The position numbers and the translations under genes are program-made. A model generated the notes under the pieces. It ran no database searches, was not told where the DNA came from, and saw nothing but the letters and a program-made list of their open reading frames with translations. From Actinocatenispora comari (GTDB lineage: Bacteria > Actinomycetota > Actinomycetes > Mycobacteriales > Micromonosporaceae), in NCBI RefSeq assembly GCF_017312725.1, contig NZ_BOPO01000126.1, positions 1-45,269 of the forward strand: a stretch of DNA of 45,269 nt, written 5' to 3'. Numbering within the stretch: the stretch's first letter is position 1; each line of letters begins with the position of its first letter. Positions 15,333 to 22,908 of the stretch are shown piece after piece.

Positions 15333-15899
15333 ATGCCCAAGGTGATCATCCTGACCGGCGACGCGGCCGAGTCGTTGGAGGTGATGTACCCGTACCAGCG
15401 GCTCCAGGAGGAGGGGTACGAGGTCGACATCGCCGCGCCGGCGGTGAAGAAGCTGCAGTTCGTCGTGCACGACTTCGTGGACGGCTTCGACACGTACACC
15501 GAGAAGCCCGGCTACACCTGGCCGGCGAACGTGGCGTTCGCGGACGTCGACCCGAACGACTACGTCGCGATGGTGGTGCCGGGCGGCCGCGCACCCGAGT
15601 ACATCCGGAACGACCCGGACTTCCAGCGCATCGTCCGGCACTTCTTCGAGGCCGACCTGCCGGTGGCGCACCTGTGCCACGCCGCGCAGGGCCTGGCCGC
15701 GTCCGGGGTACTGGAGGGCCGCCGCACCGCCGCCTACCCGGCGCTGAAGCCGGACGTCGAGGCCGCCGGTGCCGAGTTCGTGGACGCCTCGGCGGTGGTG
15801 GACGGGCAGATGGTGTCGGCGCGGGCCTGGCCGGACCACCCGTCCTGGTTCGGCGAGTTCATGACGCTGCTGCGCAAGAAGGCACCCGCCAGTACGTGA
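15333..15899 (+). CDS. DJ-1/PfpI-family protein
   Basis: About 188 residues. The family core is complete: KVIILTGDAAESLEVMYPYQ, where a conserved acid follows the first strand; MVVPGGRAPEYIRNDPDFQR; and the nucleophile elbow VAHLCHAAQGLAASG with the reactive Cys followed by His. VSARAWPDHPSWFGEFM is the typical C-terminal end of PfpI-like members. Such proteins act as glyoxalase III or deglycase-type enzymes or as class I glutamine-amidotransferase-like hydrolases. The ATG at 15333 has GGGAGG at 7 bp. It is divergent from the PfkB gene. Confidence 0.92.
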   Translation: MPKVIILTGDAAESLEVMYPYQRLQEEGYEVDIAAPAVKKLQFVVHDFVDGFDTYTEKPGYTWPANVAFADVDPNDYVAMVVPGGRAPEYIRNDPDFQRIVRHFFEADLPVAHLCHAAQGLAASGVLEGRRTAAYPALKPDVEAAGAEFVDASAVVDGQMVSARAWPDHPSWFGEFMTLLRKKAPAST

Positions 15900-15978
15900 C
15901 CCGCCCCGGTTGCGGCGGCGCCGCGGTGACCGGGCATCCTGTCATGCGTGCGCCGCCGGCGCACGGACTACCAGCACC

Positions 15979-16009
15979 TGTCCCGCCATCGAGCCACGGT
16001 GGCGGGACA
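15979..16009. repeat. 10-bp inverted repeat between pfpI and ppa
   Basis: TGTCCCGCCA (15979-15988) and TGGCGGGACA (16000-16009) can form a perfect 10-bp stem with an 11-nt loop, 80 bp after the PfpI stop and 89 bp before the ppa start. It has no T-tract. It could end the upstream transcript or be a control site for ppa. Confidence 0.55.
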
Positions 16010-16097
16010 ACTGGCTGCCCTCCCCGGTCCGTCCGACCGCCGTTTCCCCGCCGAACCGCCCGCGCCGGGTGATGATGGTGCGCGAGGAGGTCGGCGG

Positions 16098-16589
16098 ATG
16101 GAATTCGACATGGTGGTGGAGATCCCCGCGGGCTCGCGGAACAAGTACGAGATGGACCACAGGACCGGGCGCATCCGGCTCGACCGCACGCTGTTCACCG
16201 CGACGCGGTACCCGGCCGACTACGGCTTCGTCCCGGACTCGCTCGGCGAGGACGACGATCCGCTCGACGCGATGGTGCTGTTGCTGGACGAGCCGACCTT
16301 CCCCGGCTGCGTCATCGCGGTACGGCCGGTCGCGGTGTTCTGGATGCGCGACGAGCACGGCCCGGACGCGAAGGTGATGTGCGTACCGGCGGGCGACGAC
16401 CGGTTCGACCACATCCGGGACATCGGTGACCTGCCGCGCCACCTGCGGGACGAGATCAGCCACTTCTTCGACGTGTACAAGGCGCTGGAGCCCGGCAAGG
16501 ACACCGAGATCCGCGGCTGGCAGGGCCGGCTGCACGCCGAGGCCGAGGTCAACGCCGCCTGGGAACGCGCCGCCGGCGAGCACCTCTGA
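16098..16589 (+). CDS. ppa: Inorganic pyrophosphatase, family I
   Basis: About 163 residues, the normal length for bacterial hexameric family I pyrophosphatases. The metal-binding signature is present as EDDDPLDAMVLL, and IPAGSRNKYEMDHRTGRIRL and YPADYGFVPDSL carry the substrate-binding Lys, Arg and Tyr residues. HFFDVYKALEPGKDTEIRGW is the conserved C-terminal helix region. The enzyme hydrolyses pyrophosphate in the cytosol with Mg2+ and so drives biosynthetic reactions. The ATG at 16098 follows GAGGAGG; an ORF reading from 15948 has no family support. It is monocistronic and convergent with the next gene. Confidence 0.96.
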   Translation: MEFDMVVEIPAGSRNKYEMDHRTGRIRLDRTLFTATRYPADYGFVPDSLGEDDDPLDAMVLLLDEPTFPGCVIAVRPVAVFWMRDEHGPDAKVMCVPAGDDRFDHIRDIGDLPRHLRDEISHFFDVYKALEPGKDTEIRGWQGRLHAEAEVNAAWERAAGEHL

Positions 16590-16607
16590 CCGCCACCCGG
16601 CCGGGAG

Positions 16608-16633
16608 GCGGCGGGCCCGCAGCGGGCCGCCGC
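16608..16633. terminator. GC-rich hairpin between convergent ppa and membrane-protein genes
   Basis: GCGGCGGGCCCGC (16608-16620) can pair with GCGGGCCGCCGC (16622-16633), with one bulged base and a very short loop. It lies 20-45 bp after ppa and just after the end of the opposite gene. It has no T-tract, as is usual in high-GC actinomycetes. Bidirectional termination is likely but inferred. Confidence 0.45.
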
Positions 16634-16653
16634 AGCCGATGCGCGCGGGAGCC

Positions 16654-17253
16654 CTAGGCGAACGTGATCGCGGTGGCGTGCAGGGTGCCGTCCCGGTCGG
16701 CTCGCCCGCTGACCACCAGCGTCGTACCGACGGTGATCGCACCGAGCGACGGGAAGCCGTCGACGGCGGTACCGTCGTCCGCCTCGATCCCGATCGTCGC
16801 GCCGTTGTCCATGGTGAGCGTCAGCTGCCAGCCGTGCTTGATCGGATGGATCGAGTAGAGCGTGCCGGTGCACACCGTCGTGATGCCGACCGCGCCGTAG
16901 CCGTCCACGTACCGGCAGGTCGCGGCGTCCGGCGAGGGCACCGCGAACTCCGGCTGGCGGACCGGGATCTGGGTCGTGCTGGCGGTGGTCGCGGTGTCCT
17001 CCGCCGGTGGTGCGCTCGCGCGCTGCGCCACCATGCCGCCGGCGAACCCGATCGCGAGCAGAACGACCGCCCCGCCCACCAGGTACCGCCGGGGCAGCGA
17101 CAGCGACCGCCGGCGAGACGGTGGCTCCGCCTCGTCCTCGGTGAGCTGGTCGACGGTGCCCTCGTCGTCGACGTCGTCGGTCAGCTCGATCAGCGGCATC
17201 GGCTCGTCGTCGTCGCCCGGGTCGTCGTCGCGCCACCGGTGGGTACTGCGCAT
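16654..17253 (-). CDS. Single-pass membrane protein with extracytoplasmic domain
   Basis: About 199 residues. An acidic N-terminus (DDDPGDDDEPMPLIELTDDV) is followed by a basic patch (PPSRRRSLSLPRR), one transmembrane helix (YLVGGAVVLLAIGFAGGMVA), a Ser/Thr/Pro linker and an exported C-terminal domain of about 110 residues. That domain has Cys residues (ATCRYVDGYGAVGITTVCTG) that could form a disulfide. The ATG at 17253 has a strong GGGGAGGAG site; the longer open frame upstream lacks one. No family is recognised. It converges with ppa. Confidence 0.8.
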   Translation of the reverse strand: MRSTHRWRDDDPGDDDEPMPLIELTDDVDDEGTVDQLTEDEAEPPSRRRSLSLPRRYLVGGAVVLLAIGFAGGMVAQRASAPPAEDTATTASTTQIPVRQPEFAVPSPDAATCRYVDGYGAVGITTVCTGTLYSIHPIKHGWQLTLTMDNGATIGIEADDGTAVDGFPSLGAITVGTTLVVSGRADRDGTLHATAITFA

Positions 17254-17443
17254 CGCTCCTCCCCGGTGGCACGGACGCCAACGCCGGTGCCACAAGCGAA
17301 TTGTGGCACCGGCGGGCGGGCCACGCCGGCCGGTCGGCGGGTCCCTGCCCGCAAGGGGACGTCCGGCGTGGGTACCGGGCGTTCCGGCGGGCAGTGCGGC
17401 CGGCGTGGCGGTGGGAGTAACGCTGTCGGGACCGCGGCGCGGG

Positions 17444-17638
17444 TCAGCGGCGGGTCGGGCGCCAGAACCGGCGCGCCCACAGGGCGCGGATGCTCCGGTC
17501 CGCGGGCGGCCCGGCCGCCGACGAGGTCGTCGGGGTCGGCTGCTCGGTGGTGGTCGTGGTGAGCGAATTGACCAGTGACATCACCCCGTCGGTGCTGGTG
17601 CGCACCTCGTGGGCCAGGTCGCGGATCGTGTTGGCCAT
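17444..17638 (-). CDS. Small hypothetical protein with H-box-like segment
   Basis: About 64 residues from ATG 17638, which has AAGGAG at 6-7 bp; a longer version would start at 17749. The N-terminal half (ANTIRDLAHEVRTSTDGVMS) recalls the histidine-kinase H-box (SHELRTPL), with the His in the same place, but no kinase domain follows. The remainder is Thr/Pro/Ser-rich with a basic Trp-containing tail (ARRFWRPTRR). It could be a peripheral membrane or signalling mini-protein, or the resemblance may be chance. Coding bias supports a real gene moderately. Confidence 0.5.
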   Translation of the reverse strand: MANTIRDLAHEVRTSTDGVMSLVNSLTTTTTEQPTPTTSSAAGPPADRSIRALWARRFWRPTRR

Positions 17639-17776
17639 CCCCGCTCCTTGGGTCGGGCTCCTGGGGTCGAGCAATCCACGCTCATCCCCAGTAGGCATCA
17701 AACGCAGCGCGTTGTCACCCCTACCCGGGGCAGTTTCGCCGTGCTCCATACCACTTTCCGGTTTGACGCTCGTCCG

Positions 17777-18409
17777 TCAGGGGAAGTCGACGCGCATCAC
17801 GACCCGGCGCAGGCTGGGCGTGCTCACCTCGCGGAAGCCCGCTTCGGCGAACACCTGCACGCTGCCCACGTGCAGCTCGCCCCAGGTGATCTCCTTGCCC
17901 GGTTCGGTGCGCATCGGGTACCCCTCGACCGCGCGGGCGCCCTGGCCCCGGGCGTACCCGACGGTCGCCGCGGCCAGCGGGTAGGTCAGGCCTCGTTTGC
18001 GGAATCCCTTGCGTACCACGAAACAGGTGACCGCCCAGACCGTGTCGTCCCGCTTGTCCTCGTCCCGGCCGCGCCACACGATGCGGCTGGTGTGGAGCTT
18101 CGGATAGGCGGTGCGCGGCTGGACCGCCACCCAGCCGACCGGCTCGCCGTCCAGGTAGCCGACCAGGCCGCTGGTGGGCCCGGCACCGGGCTCGCCGCAC
18201 CGGGTCTGCTGGTACAGCCGGTCGCGGCGCTGCTCGTCGGTCAGCTCGGTCCAGAGCCAGCCGCGCACCTTGAACCGCTGGCAGTTGCACCGGCCGGAGT
18301 AGTCCGCCGTGCCGAACACCGCGCGCAGGTCGGCCCGGCTCGCCTCGTTCGCCGGTACGACCGTCACCGCCGCCGGGTCGATCGCCGGCTCCGTCGTCCT
18401 GCTGGTCAT
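17777..18409 (-). CDS. GNAT-family N-acetyltransferase
   Basis: About 210 residues. It belongs to the GNAT subgroup marked by a Cys-rich segment near the start (DYSGRCNCQRFKVRGW), then YLDGEPVGWVAVQPRTAYPK, and the acetyl-CoA loop region VWAVTCFVVRKGFRKRGLTY with LAAATVGYARGQGARAVEGY. In the motif A position KGFRKRGL fits the Q/RxxGxG/A pattern loosely. Start ATG at 18409. It probably transfers an acetyl group from acetyl-CoA to an unknown amine. It is divergent from the VOC gene at 18574. Confidence 0.85.
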   Translation of the reverse strand: MTSRTTEPAIDPAAVTVVPANEASRADLRAVFGTADYSGRCNCQRFKVRGWLWTELTDEQRRDRLYQQTRCGEPGAGPTSGLVGYLDGEPVGWVAVQPRTAYPKLHTSRIVWRGRDEDKRDDTVWAVTCFVVRKGFRKRGLTYPLAAATVGYARGQGARAVEGYPMRTEPGKEITWGELHVGSVQVFAEAGFREVSTPSLRRVVMRVDFP

Positions 18410-18536
18410 GCGGCACGGTAACCCGGATCGCAGCCGTACGGGGTGGTGGAGTCCCGCGTGCGGGCCGCTCGGCCGGGGGTTCCCCGACACGCTCTGCGCG
18501 GGTGGTTCGTCCCCGCGCGGGATCGTTGTCCGGCGC

Positions 18537-18574
18537 TTGACCCTGACGTCGCAGGAGGCTCCACGATCGGGGCA
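18537..18574 (+). promoter_or_regulatory. MerR-type promoter (19-bp spacer) of the VOC gene
   Basis: TTGACC (18537-18542) and CACGAT (18562-18567) are separated by exactly 19 bp, the long spacer typical of MerR-activated promoters. The spacer starts CTGACGTCGC, which matches the left arm of common MerR operators, while the right arm is degraded to AGGAGGCTC. With a start point about 7 bp after the -10, the transcript would begin at or next to the ATG at 18574 and be leaderless. The TipA-like MerR gene at 19227 is the obvious candidate activator. Confidence 0.6.
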
Positions 18575-19098
18575 TGACCGAGAACAGCGTGTCCGAGCGC
18601 ACCGACGAACAGCACTACCTCAGCCCGGTACCGGTGCCGGCCGAGGACGCCGCCGCACCGGGGATCAGCCGCCAGATCTACGGCATGCCCGCGTACCTGA
18701 GCGTGCCGACCGGCGACCTCACCGCGTCGACCGACTTCTGGGTACGCGGGCTCGGCTTCGTCGAGCTGTTCGCCGTGCCGGGCCAGGTGGTACACCTGCG
18801 CCGGTGGGCCTTCCAGGACGTCCTGCTGGTACCGGGCGAGCCGGCCACCGCGCCGTCCGCCGGGCGGATCGGTTTCTCCTGCGTGCTCGGCGAGATCGGG
18901 CCGACCCGGGACCGGTGCGAGCAGCTCGCGCCCGGCTGCACCAGCGGCCCGGACGAGAAGCCGTGGAACTGCGTCGAGCTGACCGTCGTCACGCCGGAAC
19001 GGCAGCAGGTCGTGTTCACCGCCGCGCGCCCGCTCGACCCGGCGAGCCCGACCGCGGACTACCTGCGCGACAGCGGCTTCGACATCCCGCAACCGTGA
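18574..19098 (+). CDS. VOC-family protein
   Basis: About 174 residues with one glyoxalase-like domain: YGMPAYLSVPTGDLTASTDF then WVRGLGFVELFAVPG, and FQDVLLVPGEPA. The C-terminal half (CVLGEIGPTRDRCEQLAPGC, WNCVELTVVTPERQQVVFTA) is Cys-rich. The first about 30 residues form an extension before the domain. The -10 of a MerR-type promoter lies only 6 bp before the ATG, suggesting leaderless translation. A TipA-like MerR gene follows 128 bp downstream, so this is a likely target of that drug- or stress-sensing regulator, possibly a small-molecule binding or resistance protein. Confidence 0.85.
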   Translation: MTENSVSERTDEQHYLSPVPVPAEDAAAPGISRQIYGMPAYLSVPTGDLTASTDFWVRGLGFVELFAVPGQVVHLRRWAFQDVLLVPGEPATAPSAGRIGFSCVLGEIGPTRDRCEQLAPGCTSGPDEKPWNCVELTVVTPERQQVVFTAARPLDPASPTADYLRDSGFDIPQP

Positions 19099-19226
19099 CG
19101 GCCGCCCGCCGCGGTCCGCTCGCCGGCCCGGCCCACGCGTACGGGCCCGGATCGGTCCAACACCGTGACCCGGCCGCCGGCACCGCCCGGTACGGCCGGG
19201 CCGCGGCGCCGCGCCACACTGGGCGG

Positions 19227-20030
19227 ATGAGCTCCGAGGAACGGGCGGACGGGTACACGGTGGGGCCGGCGGCGGCGCTGGTCGGCGTCAGCGTGAAGAC
19301 GCTGCACCACTGGGACGCCATCGGGCTGGTCCGGCCGAGCGGGCGCACCCCCGGCGGCTACCGCGTCTACTCGGCCGACGACGTGGCCCGGATCCACCGG
19401 GTGCTGGTCTACCGCGAGCTCGGCTTCCCGCTCGCCGAGATCGGCCCGATCCTGGACGATCCCGGTACCGATCCGCGCGACCAGCTGCGCCGGCAGCGCG
19501 ACGAGCTGGCGGCACGGCGGTCCCGGATCGACGAGATGATCACCGCGGTCGACCGGATGCTCGACGCCACCCGGCGCGGCATCCGGTTGACCGCCGAGGA
19601 ACAGGTCGAGATCTTCGGTACGGACTGGCAGCCGGGGCGGGTCGACGAGGCCGAGCAGCGGTGGGGCGACACCGTGCAGTGGCAGCAGTACACCGAACGG
19701 GCCGGCGCGCTCGACGCCGACGACTGGCGGAACGTGGCGGCCTCGATCGAGGAGCTGACCGGCGAGCTGGCCGCTGCCTGCCGTACCGGCGTGGTGGCCG
19801 GCTCCGCCGAGGCGAACGCCCTGGCCGAGCGGCACCGCACGATGATGGAGACGTACTTCGACTGCACCCACTCGATGCACGTGTGCCTGGGCCGGATGAT
19901 GGCCGCCGACCCCGGCTACGTCGAGTACTACGAGCGGTTCGCGCCCGGCCTCGCCGGCTGGCTGTCCGAGGCGATCGCCGCCAACGCCGCCGCCCACGGC
20001 GTCGACCCCGCCACCGCGACCTGGCAGTGA
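19227..20030 (+). CDS. TipA-like MerR-family regulator
   Basis: About 267 residues. The N-terminal MerR winged helix is clear: YTVGPAAALVGVSVKTLHHW, DAIGLVRPSGRTPGGYRVYS, then ADDVARIHRVLVYRELGFPL. A coiled-coil dimerisation helix follows (LRRQRDELAARRSRIDEMIT). The C-terminal half matches the TipAS antibiotic-recognition domain: HRTMMETYFDCTHSMHVCLG, YVEYYERFAPGLAGWLSEAI and AANAA. In TipAL this domain binds thiopeptides, in part through Cys; Cys residues are present here in FDCTHSMHVC. The ATG at 19227 has GGGCGGATG and a modest ribosome site. It probably activates the upstream VOC gene. Confidence 0.9.
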   Translation: MSSEERADGYTVGPAAALVGVSVKTLHHWDAIGLVRPSGRTPGGYRVYSADDVARIHRVLVYRELGFPLAEIGPILDDPGTDPRDQLRRQRDELAARRSRIDEMITAVDRMLDATRRGIRLTAEEQVEIFGTDWQPGRVDEAEQRWGDTVQWQQYTERAGALDADDWRNVAASIEELTGELAAACRTGVVAGSAEANALAERHRTMMETYFDCTHSMHVCLGRMMAADPGYVEYYERFAPGLAGWLSEAIAANAAAHGVDPATATWQ

Positions 20031-20073
20031 ACTCGGGGCGCGGTGGTGCTGGGCGAGACGCGGCCGAGCGGTG

Positions 20074-20799
20074 TCAGGGTGCTGTGAGGTGCGCGCCGAT
20101 GCGCTGGACGAACGCGGCGACCGCGGCCGGATGCAGCCGCACGGCAGCCTCGCGTCGCTGCCGCGCCAGCGCGGCAGCGATCAGCGCGCGGTCGGCGGCA
20201 CCGACCCGATCCCGGGCCCACCGCCCACCGTCTACTTTGGATACCAGGGCACCGTCGACGGCGAACCGCCAGGCCCGGCAGGCGTTGAGGACCGCGTACT
20301 CGCCGGTGGCGTGGCCGACCGCCCAGCCCAGCTCGGCGACCAGCTGCGCCAGCACCAGCGCGGCCGGCACCGGAGCGAACACGGCCGCCGCGGCCGGCCC
20401 CGGGCCCACCACCCGGCCGGCGCGGCAGCAGACCGCGAAGTGCAGCACGAGATCTGGGTCGCCACCCCGGGCATGGCCGTCGACCACCTTCGGGTCGTCC
20501 CGCGCGGTGGTCAGGTGCAGCTCGAACCGCGGCGCCGCGGTCGGTCCGGCGGCCGCGGCGCGGGTCACCACGCTCAGTTCCAAGCCGACCGCCGGGCAGG
20601 GCAGCGCCGCCAACCCCGCAGTCAGCGAGGCCCGCTGCGCCGCACTCGTCGCACCGGCCGCGACCACGAGCACGTCGACGTCGCTGTGCCGGGCATCGAA
20701 CCCGCCCAGTACCGCCGAGCCGTGCAGGTAGCAGCCGACGAGGTCGTCACCGAGCGCTCGCGCGGCCGCCGCCGCGAGCCCCGACAGGTACCGCTCCAT
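20074..20799 (-). CDS. AadA-like nucleotidyltransferase
   Basis: About 241 residues. The nucleotidyltransferase signature GSAVLGGFDARHSDVDVLVV contains the G-S...DxD metal and NTP site. The C-terminal helical part (VAELGWAVGHATGEYAVLNA then CRAWRFAVDGALVSKVDGGR, and WARDRV) matches the DUF4111 domain found in aminoglycoside 3''-adenylyltransferases such as AadA. It may adenylylate a small molecule, possibly an aminoglycoside, but resistance cannot be claimed from sequence alone. ATG at 20799 was chosen; an in-frame GTG at 20811 is equally weak in ribosome site. It is divergent from the GNAT gene at 20920 and convergent with the TipA-like gene. Confidence 0.82.
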   Translation of the reverse strand: MERYLSGLAAAAARALGDDLVGCYLHGSAVLGGFDARHSDVDVLVVAAGATSAAQRASLTAGLAALPCPAVGLELSVVTRAAAAGPTAAPRFELHLTTARDDPKVVDGHARGGDPDLVLHFAVCCRAGRVVGPGPAAAAVFAPVPAALVLAQLVAELGWAVGHATGEYAVLNACRAWRFAVDGALVSKVDGGRWARDRVGAADRALIAAALARQRREAAVRLHPAAVAAFVQRIGAHLTAP

Positions 20800-20919
20800 C
20801 GCCTCGTCCACCGCGACGAATCTAGCCGTCCCCTCCGCCCCCGCGCGGCCGGGAAACCGGGTGAGGGGCGCCGGACCGCCGGCTACGCTGCCGGGGCTCG
20901 ACCACGCCGGGAGGATGTC

Positions 20920-21444
20920 ATGGACCGCGAAGCCCGCACCCCGCCGCCGACCGCACGGCTCACGTTCCGGCCGATGACCAGCGACGACCTGGACGACCTG
21001 GCCGCGCTGCTCGGCGACCCGGCCGTGATGCGGTACTACCCGCGACCCAAGACGCGCGACGAGGCCCGCGGCTGGATCGACTGGAACCAGCGGCTGTACC
21101 GCGACGAAGGGTACGGGCTGTGGGTGGTCCAGCTGCGCGGGACCGGCGAGTTCGTCGGCGACTGCGGCCTCACCCCGCAGCAGGTGGACGGGGTCACCGA
21201 GCTGGAGGTCGGCTACCACGTACGGACCGAGCTGCAGGGCCGCGGCCTCGCCACCGAGGCCGCGACGGCCTGCCGCGACTTCGCCCGGGACGTACTCGGC
21301 GCGACCCGGCTGGTCGCGATCATCCGCCCGGACAACGTGCCCTCCCAGCGCGTCGCCACCAAGATCGGGCTCCCCTTCGAACGCACCGCGACCTCGCACG
21401 ACCTCCCCGTCCACCTGCACGCCGCCGACTGGCCGGCCCGCTAG
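20920..21444 (+). CDS. GNAT-family N-acetyltransferase (RimJ/RimL type)
   Basis: About 174 residues. The RimJ/RimL-like acetyltransferase pattern is complete: RLTFRPMTSDDLDDLAALLG then DPAVMRYYPRPKTRDEARGW, GEFVGDCGLTPQQVDG, and the acetyl-CoA motif YHVRTELQGRGLATEAATAC (RTELQGRGLA = Q/RxxGxG/A). IIRPDNVPSQRVATKIGLPF is the typical C-terminal signature. The ATG at 20920 has GGGAGG at 7 bp. Substrate unknown: protein N-terminus or small amine. Confidence 0.9.
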   Translation: MDREARTPPPTARLTFRPMTSDDLDDLAALLGDPAVMRYYPRPKTRDEARGWIDWNQRLYRDEGYGLWVVQLRGTGEFVGDCGLTPQQVDGVTELEVGYHVRTELQGRGLATEAATACRDFARDVLGATRLVAIIRPDNVPSQRVATKIGLPFERTATSHDLPVHLHAADWPAR

Positions 21445-21658
21445 CGAGGCCCCGAGCCGCCGGCCGGCCGGACCATGCGAACGTTGAGCGGCTCCCTCCT
21501 CCGTGCCGAGATGCCCGAGGCGCTGCGCGATCCACCCGGCGTCGACTTCCACCCGTCCCGGTCGTACGCCTCGTACCAGGCCCGCAAGTGCACCCGAGCC
21601 GCACCGCCGCCTCGCCGACCTGCGGCACCTCGATGGGGTAGGGCGCCGGGGACGTCAC
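21445..21658 (-). pseudogene. Probable frameshifted small gene coupled to DUF4240 gene
   Basis: A GTG at 21658 overlaps the stop of the DUF4240 gene (GTGA) and opens MTSPAPYPIEVPQVGEAAVR, which looks like a real N-terminus. Sequence typical of protein (VHLRAWYEAYDRDGW) then continues in another frame, and a third frame carries VDAGWIAQRLGHLG. No single frame keeps this character. I read it as a decayed or frameshifted short gene, but a chance open frame is possible. Confidence 0.35.
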
Positions 21659-22260
21659 GGGCGCCGCCGGCGTGATGCGAAGAGAGCGTCGAGTTCAGGC
21701 AGCCGGCGACGCCACTCCGACCGGTCCCGAAGGTCCCAACGGTCCTCGGCCAACGGATCCCGCGCCGGAACGACCGTGACGTGCTGCGCCGACTCGACCG
21801 CTTCCCAGAACGCGTCGGCGTCACCGGAAACGTTCTCGTAGGCCTTCGCAGCCGCGAACAGGAGCTGCTCGTCACCGATCCACCGGTCACCGTCGCCGAC
21901 GCTGACCTCCCGCACCGCCGGATGTGCGGCAAGCGAGTCCGGATCGAGGACAGCCTGATCGAATGCAGCTCTACCCAGCCTGATCAGGCCGGCTCGGAAC
22001 GAGGAGAACCCATCGTCGGACAGGAACCCGTACTCGATGAGCCAGCACGCCGCGCACAGGTTCCACCTGTTCGCCCGGTCGCAGATCTCGTCGAGCAGGC
22101 GCCCGAACACCGCGATCTCAGCCAGCGGCAGCCGCATCAGCTCCGTCACGAGCGCCTCGGCGACGGCACTGGATCGACCTTCCGTCACGGCACGGTCGGC
22201 CTCGCCGCCGGCCGCCGCGCGAGCTTGCCCCACGACCTGCCAGAACCTCTCGACATCCAC
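21655..22260 (-). CDS. DUF4240-like protein
   Basis: About 201 residues. The start VDVERFWQVVGQARAAAGG and the central WNLCAACWLIEYGFLSDDGF with SSFRAGLIRLGRAAFDQAVL match the DUF4240 family, whose members are small cytosolic proteins of unknown function, often near polymorphic-toxin or immunity-like genes in actinomycetes. The later segment AKAYENVSGDADAFWEAVES is also typical. GTG at 22260 was chosen because GGAAAGG lies 8 bp upstream. The stop overlaps a possible small gene. Function not assigned. Confidence 0.78.
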   Translation of the reverse strand: MDVERFWQVVGQARAAAGGEADRAVTEGRSSAVAEALVTELMRLPLAEIAVFGRLLDEICDRANRWNLCAACWLIEYGFLSDDGFSSFRAGLIRLGRAAFDQAVLDPDSLAAHPAVREVSVGDGDRWIGDEQLLFAAAKAYENVSGDADAFWEAVESAQHVTVVPARDPLAEDRWDLRDRSEWRRRLPELDALFASRRRRP

Positions 22261-22364
22261 CTGAACGCCTTTCCGCCGCGGCCGGCCGGAACGGTACTCC
22301 GTTCTCGGCATTCCGCCGCGCGGGTCCCGCAATCGCGGCCCCCGGGCGGGATCGCGCCGACGCG

Positions 22365-22886
22365 CTACAGGTCGACGGTGTAGCGGTGGAGGGGGCCGGA
22401 GCGGTCCTGGTCGGTGGCGGCGAGGTGCATGCCGAGTCGTTCGACGACGCGGCGGGACGCGACGTTGTCCGGGCGGATGGTGGCCCAGACCCGGTGGAGC
22501 CCGGCGCGCCGACACTCGTCGACGACCGCCGTCGCGGCCTCGGTCGCCAGGCCGCGGCGGCGGTAGCGCGCGGCGATCCGGTAGCCGAGCTCGGGTTCCG
22601 TGGCGGCCGGCCCGCGCCGTACCCCGCAGGTACCGACGAGGCCACCGGTCACCCGGTCGCGCAGCACGTACGAGCAGAGCCCGTCGCTGTCCCGCTCCTC
22701 GATCCGGCGCCCGACCCACCGCTCGGACAGCTCCCGCGACCGGAACGCCCCGGTCCTCGCACCGGGCGGCACCGGCTCGACGAACGCCTCGTACAACCGG
22801 GCCGCGTCCGCCGCGACGACCGCCTCCAGCCGCAATCGCCCACTGAGCAACAACCCCTGCAACACACCAACACCTCCGGCCTCCAT
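22365..22886 (-). CDS. GNAT-family N-acetyltransferase
   Basis: About 173 residues with the RimJ/RimL-like pattern: LLLSGRLRLEAVVAADAARL, GLVGTCGVRRGPAATEPELG, then YRIAARYRRRGLATEAATAV (acetyl-CoA loop RYRRRGLA) and WATIRPDNVASRRVVERLGM. Start ATG 22886. It lies 22 bp after the phosphotransferase gene on the same strand, so the two probably form a transcript. It is a different family member from the GNAT at 20920, with similar acetyl-CoA loops only. Confidence 0.9.
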   Translation of the reverse strand: MEAGGVGVLQGLLLSGRLRLEAVVAADAARLYEAFVEPVPPGARTGAFRSRELSERWVGRRIEERDSDGLCSYVLRDRVTGGLVGTCGVRRGPAATEPELGYRIAARYRRRGLATEAATAVVDECRRAGLHRVWATIRPDNVASRRVVERLGMHLAATDQDRSGPLHRYTVDL

Positions 22887-22908
22887 CGTCGCATCGGCCC
22901 CGGCCGGC

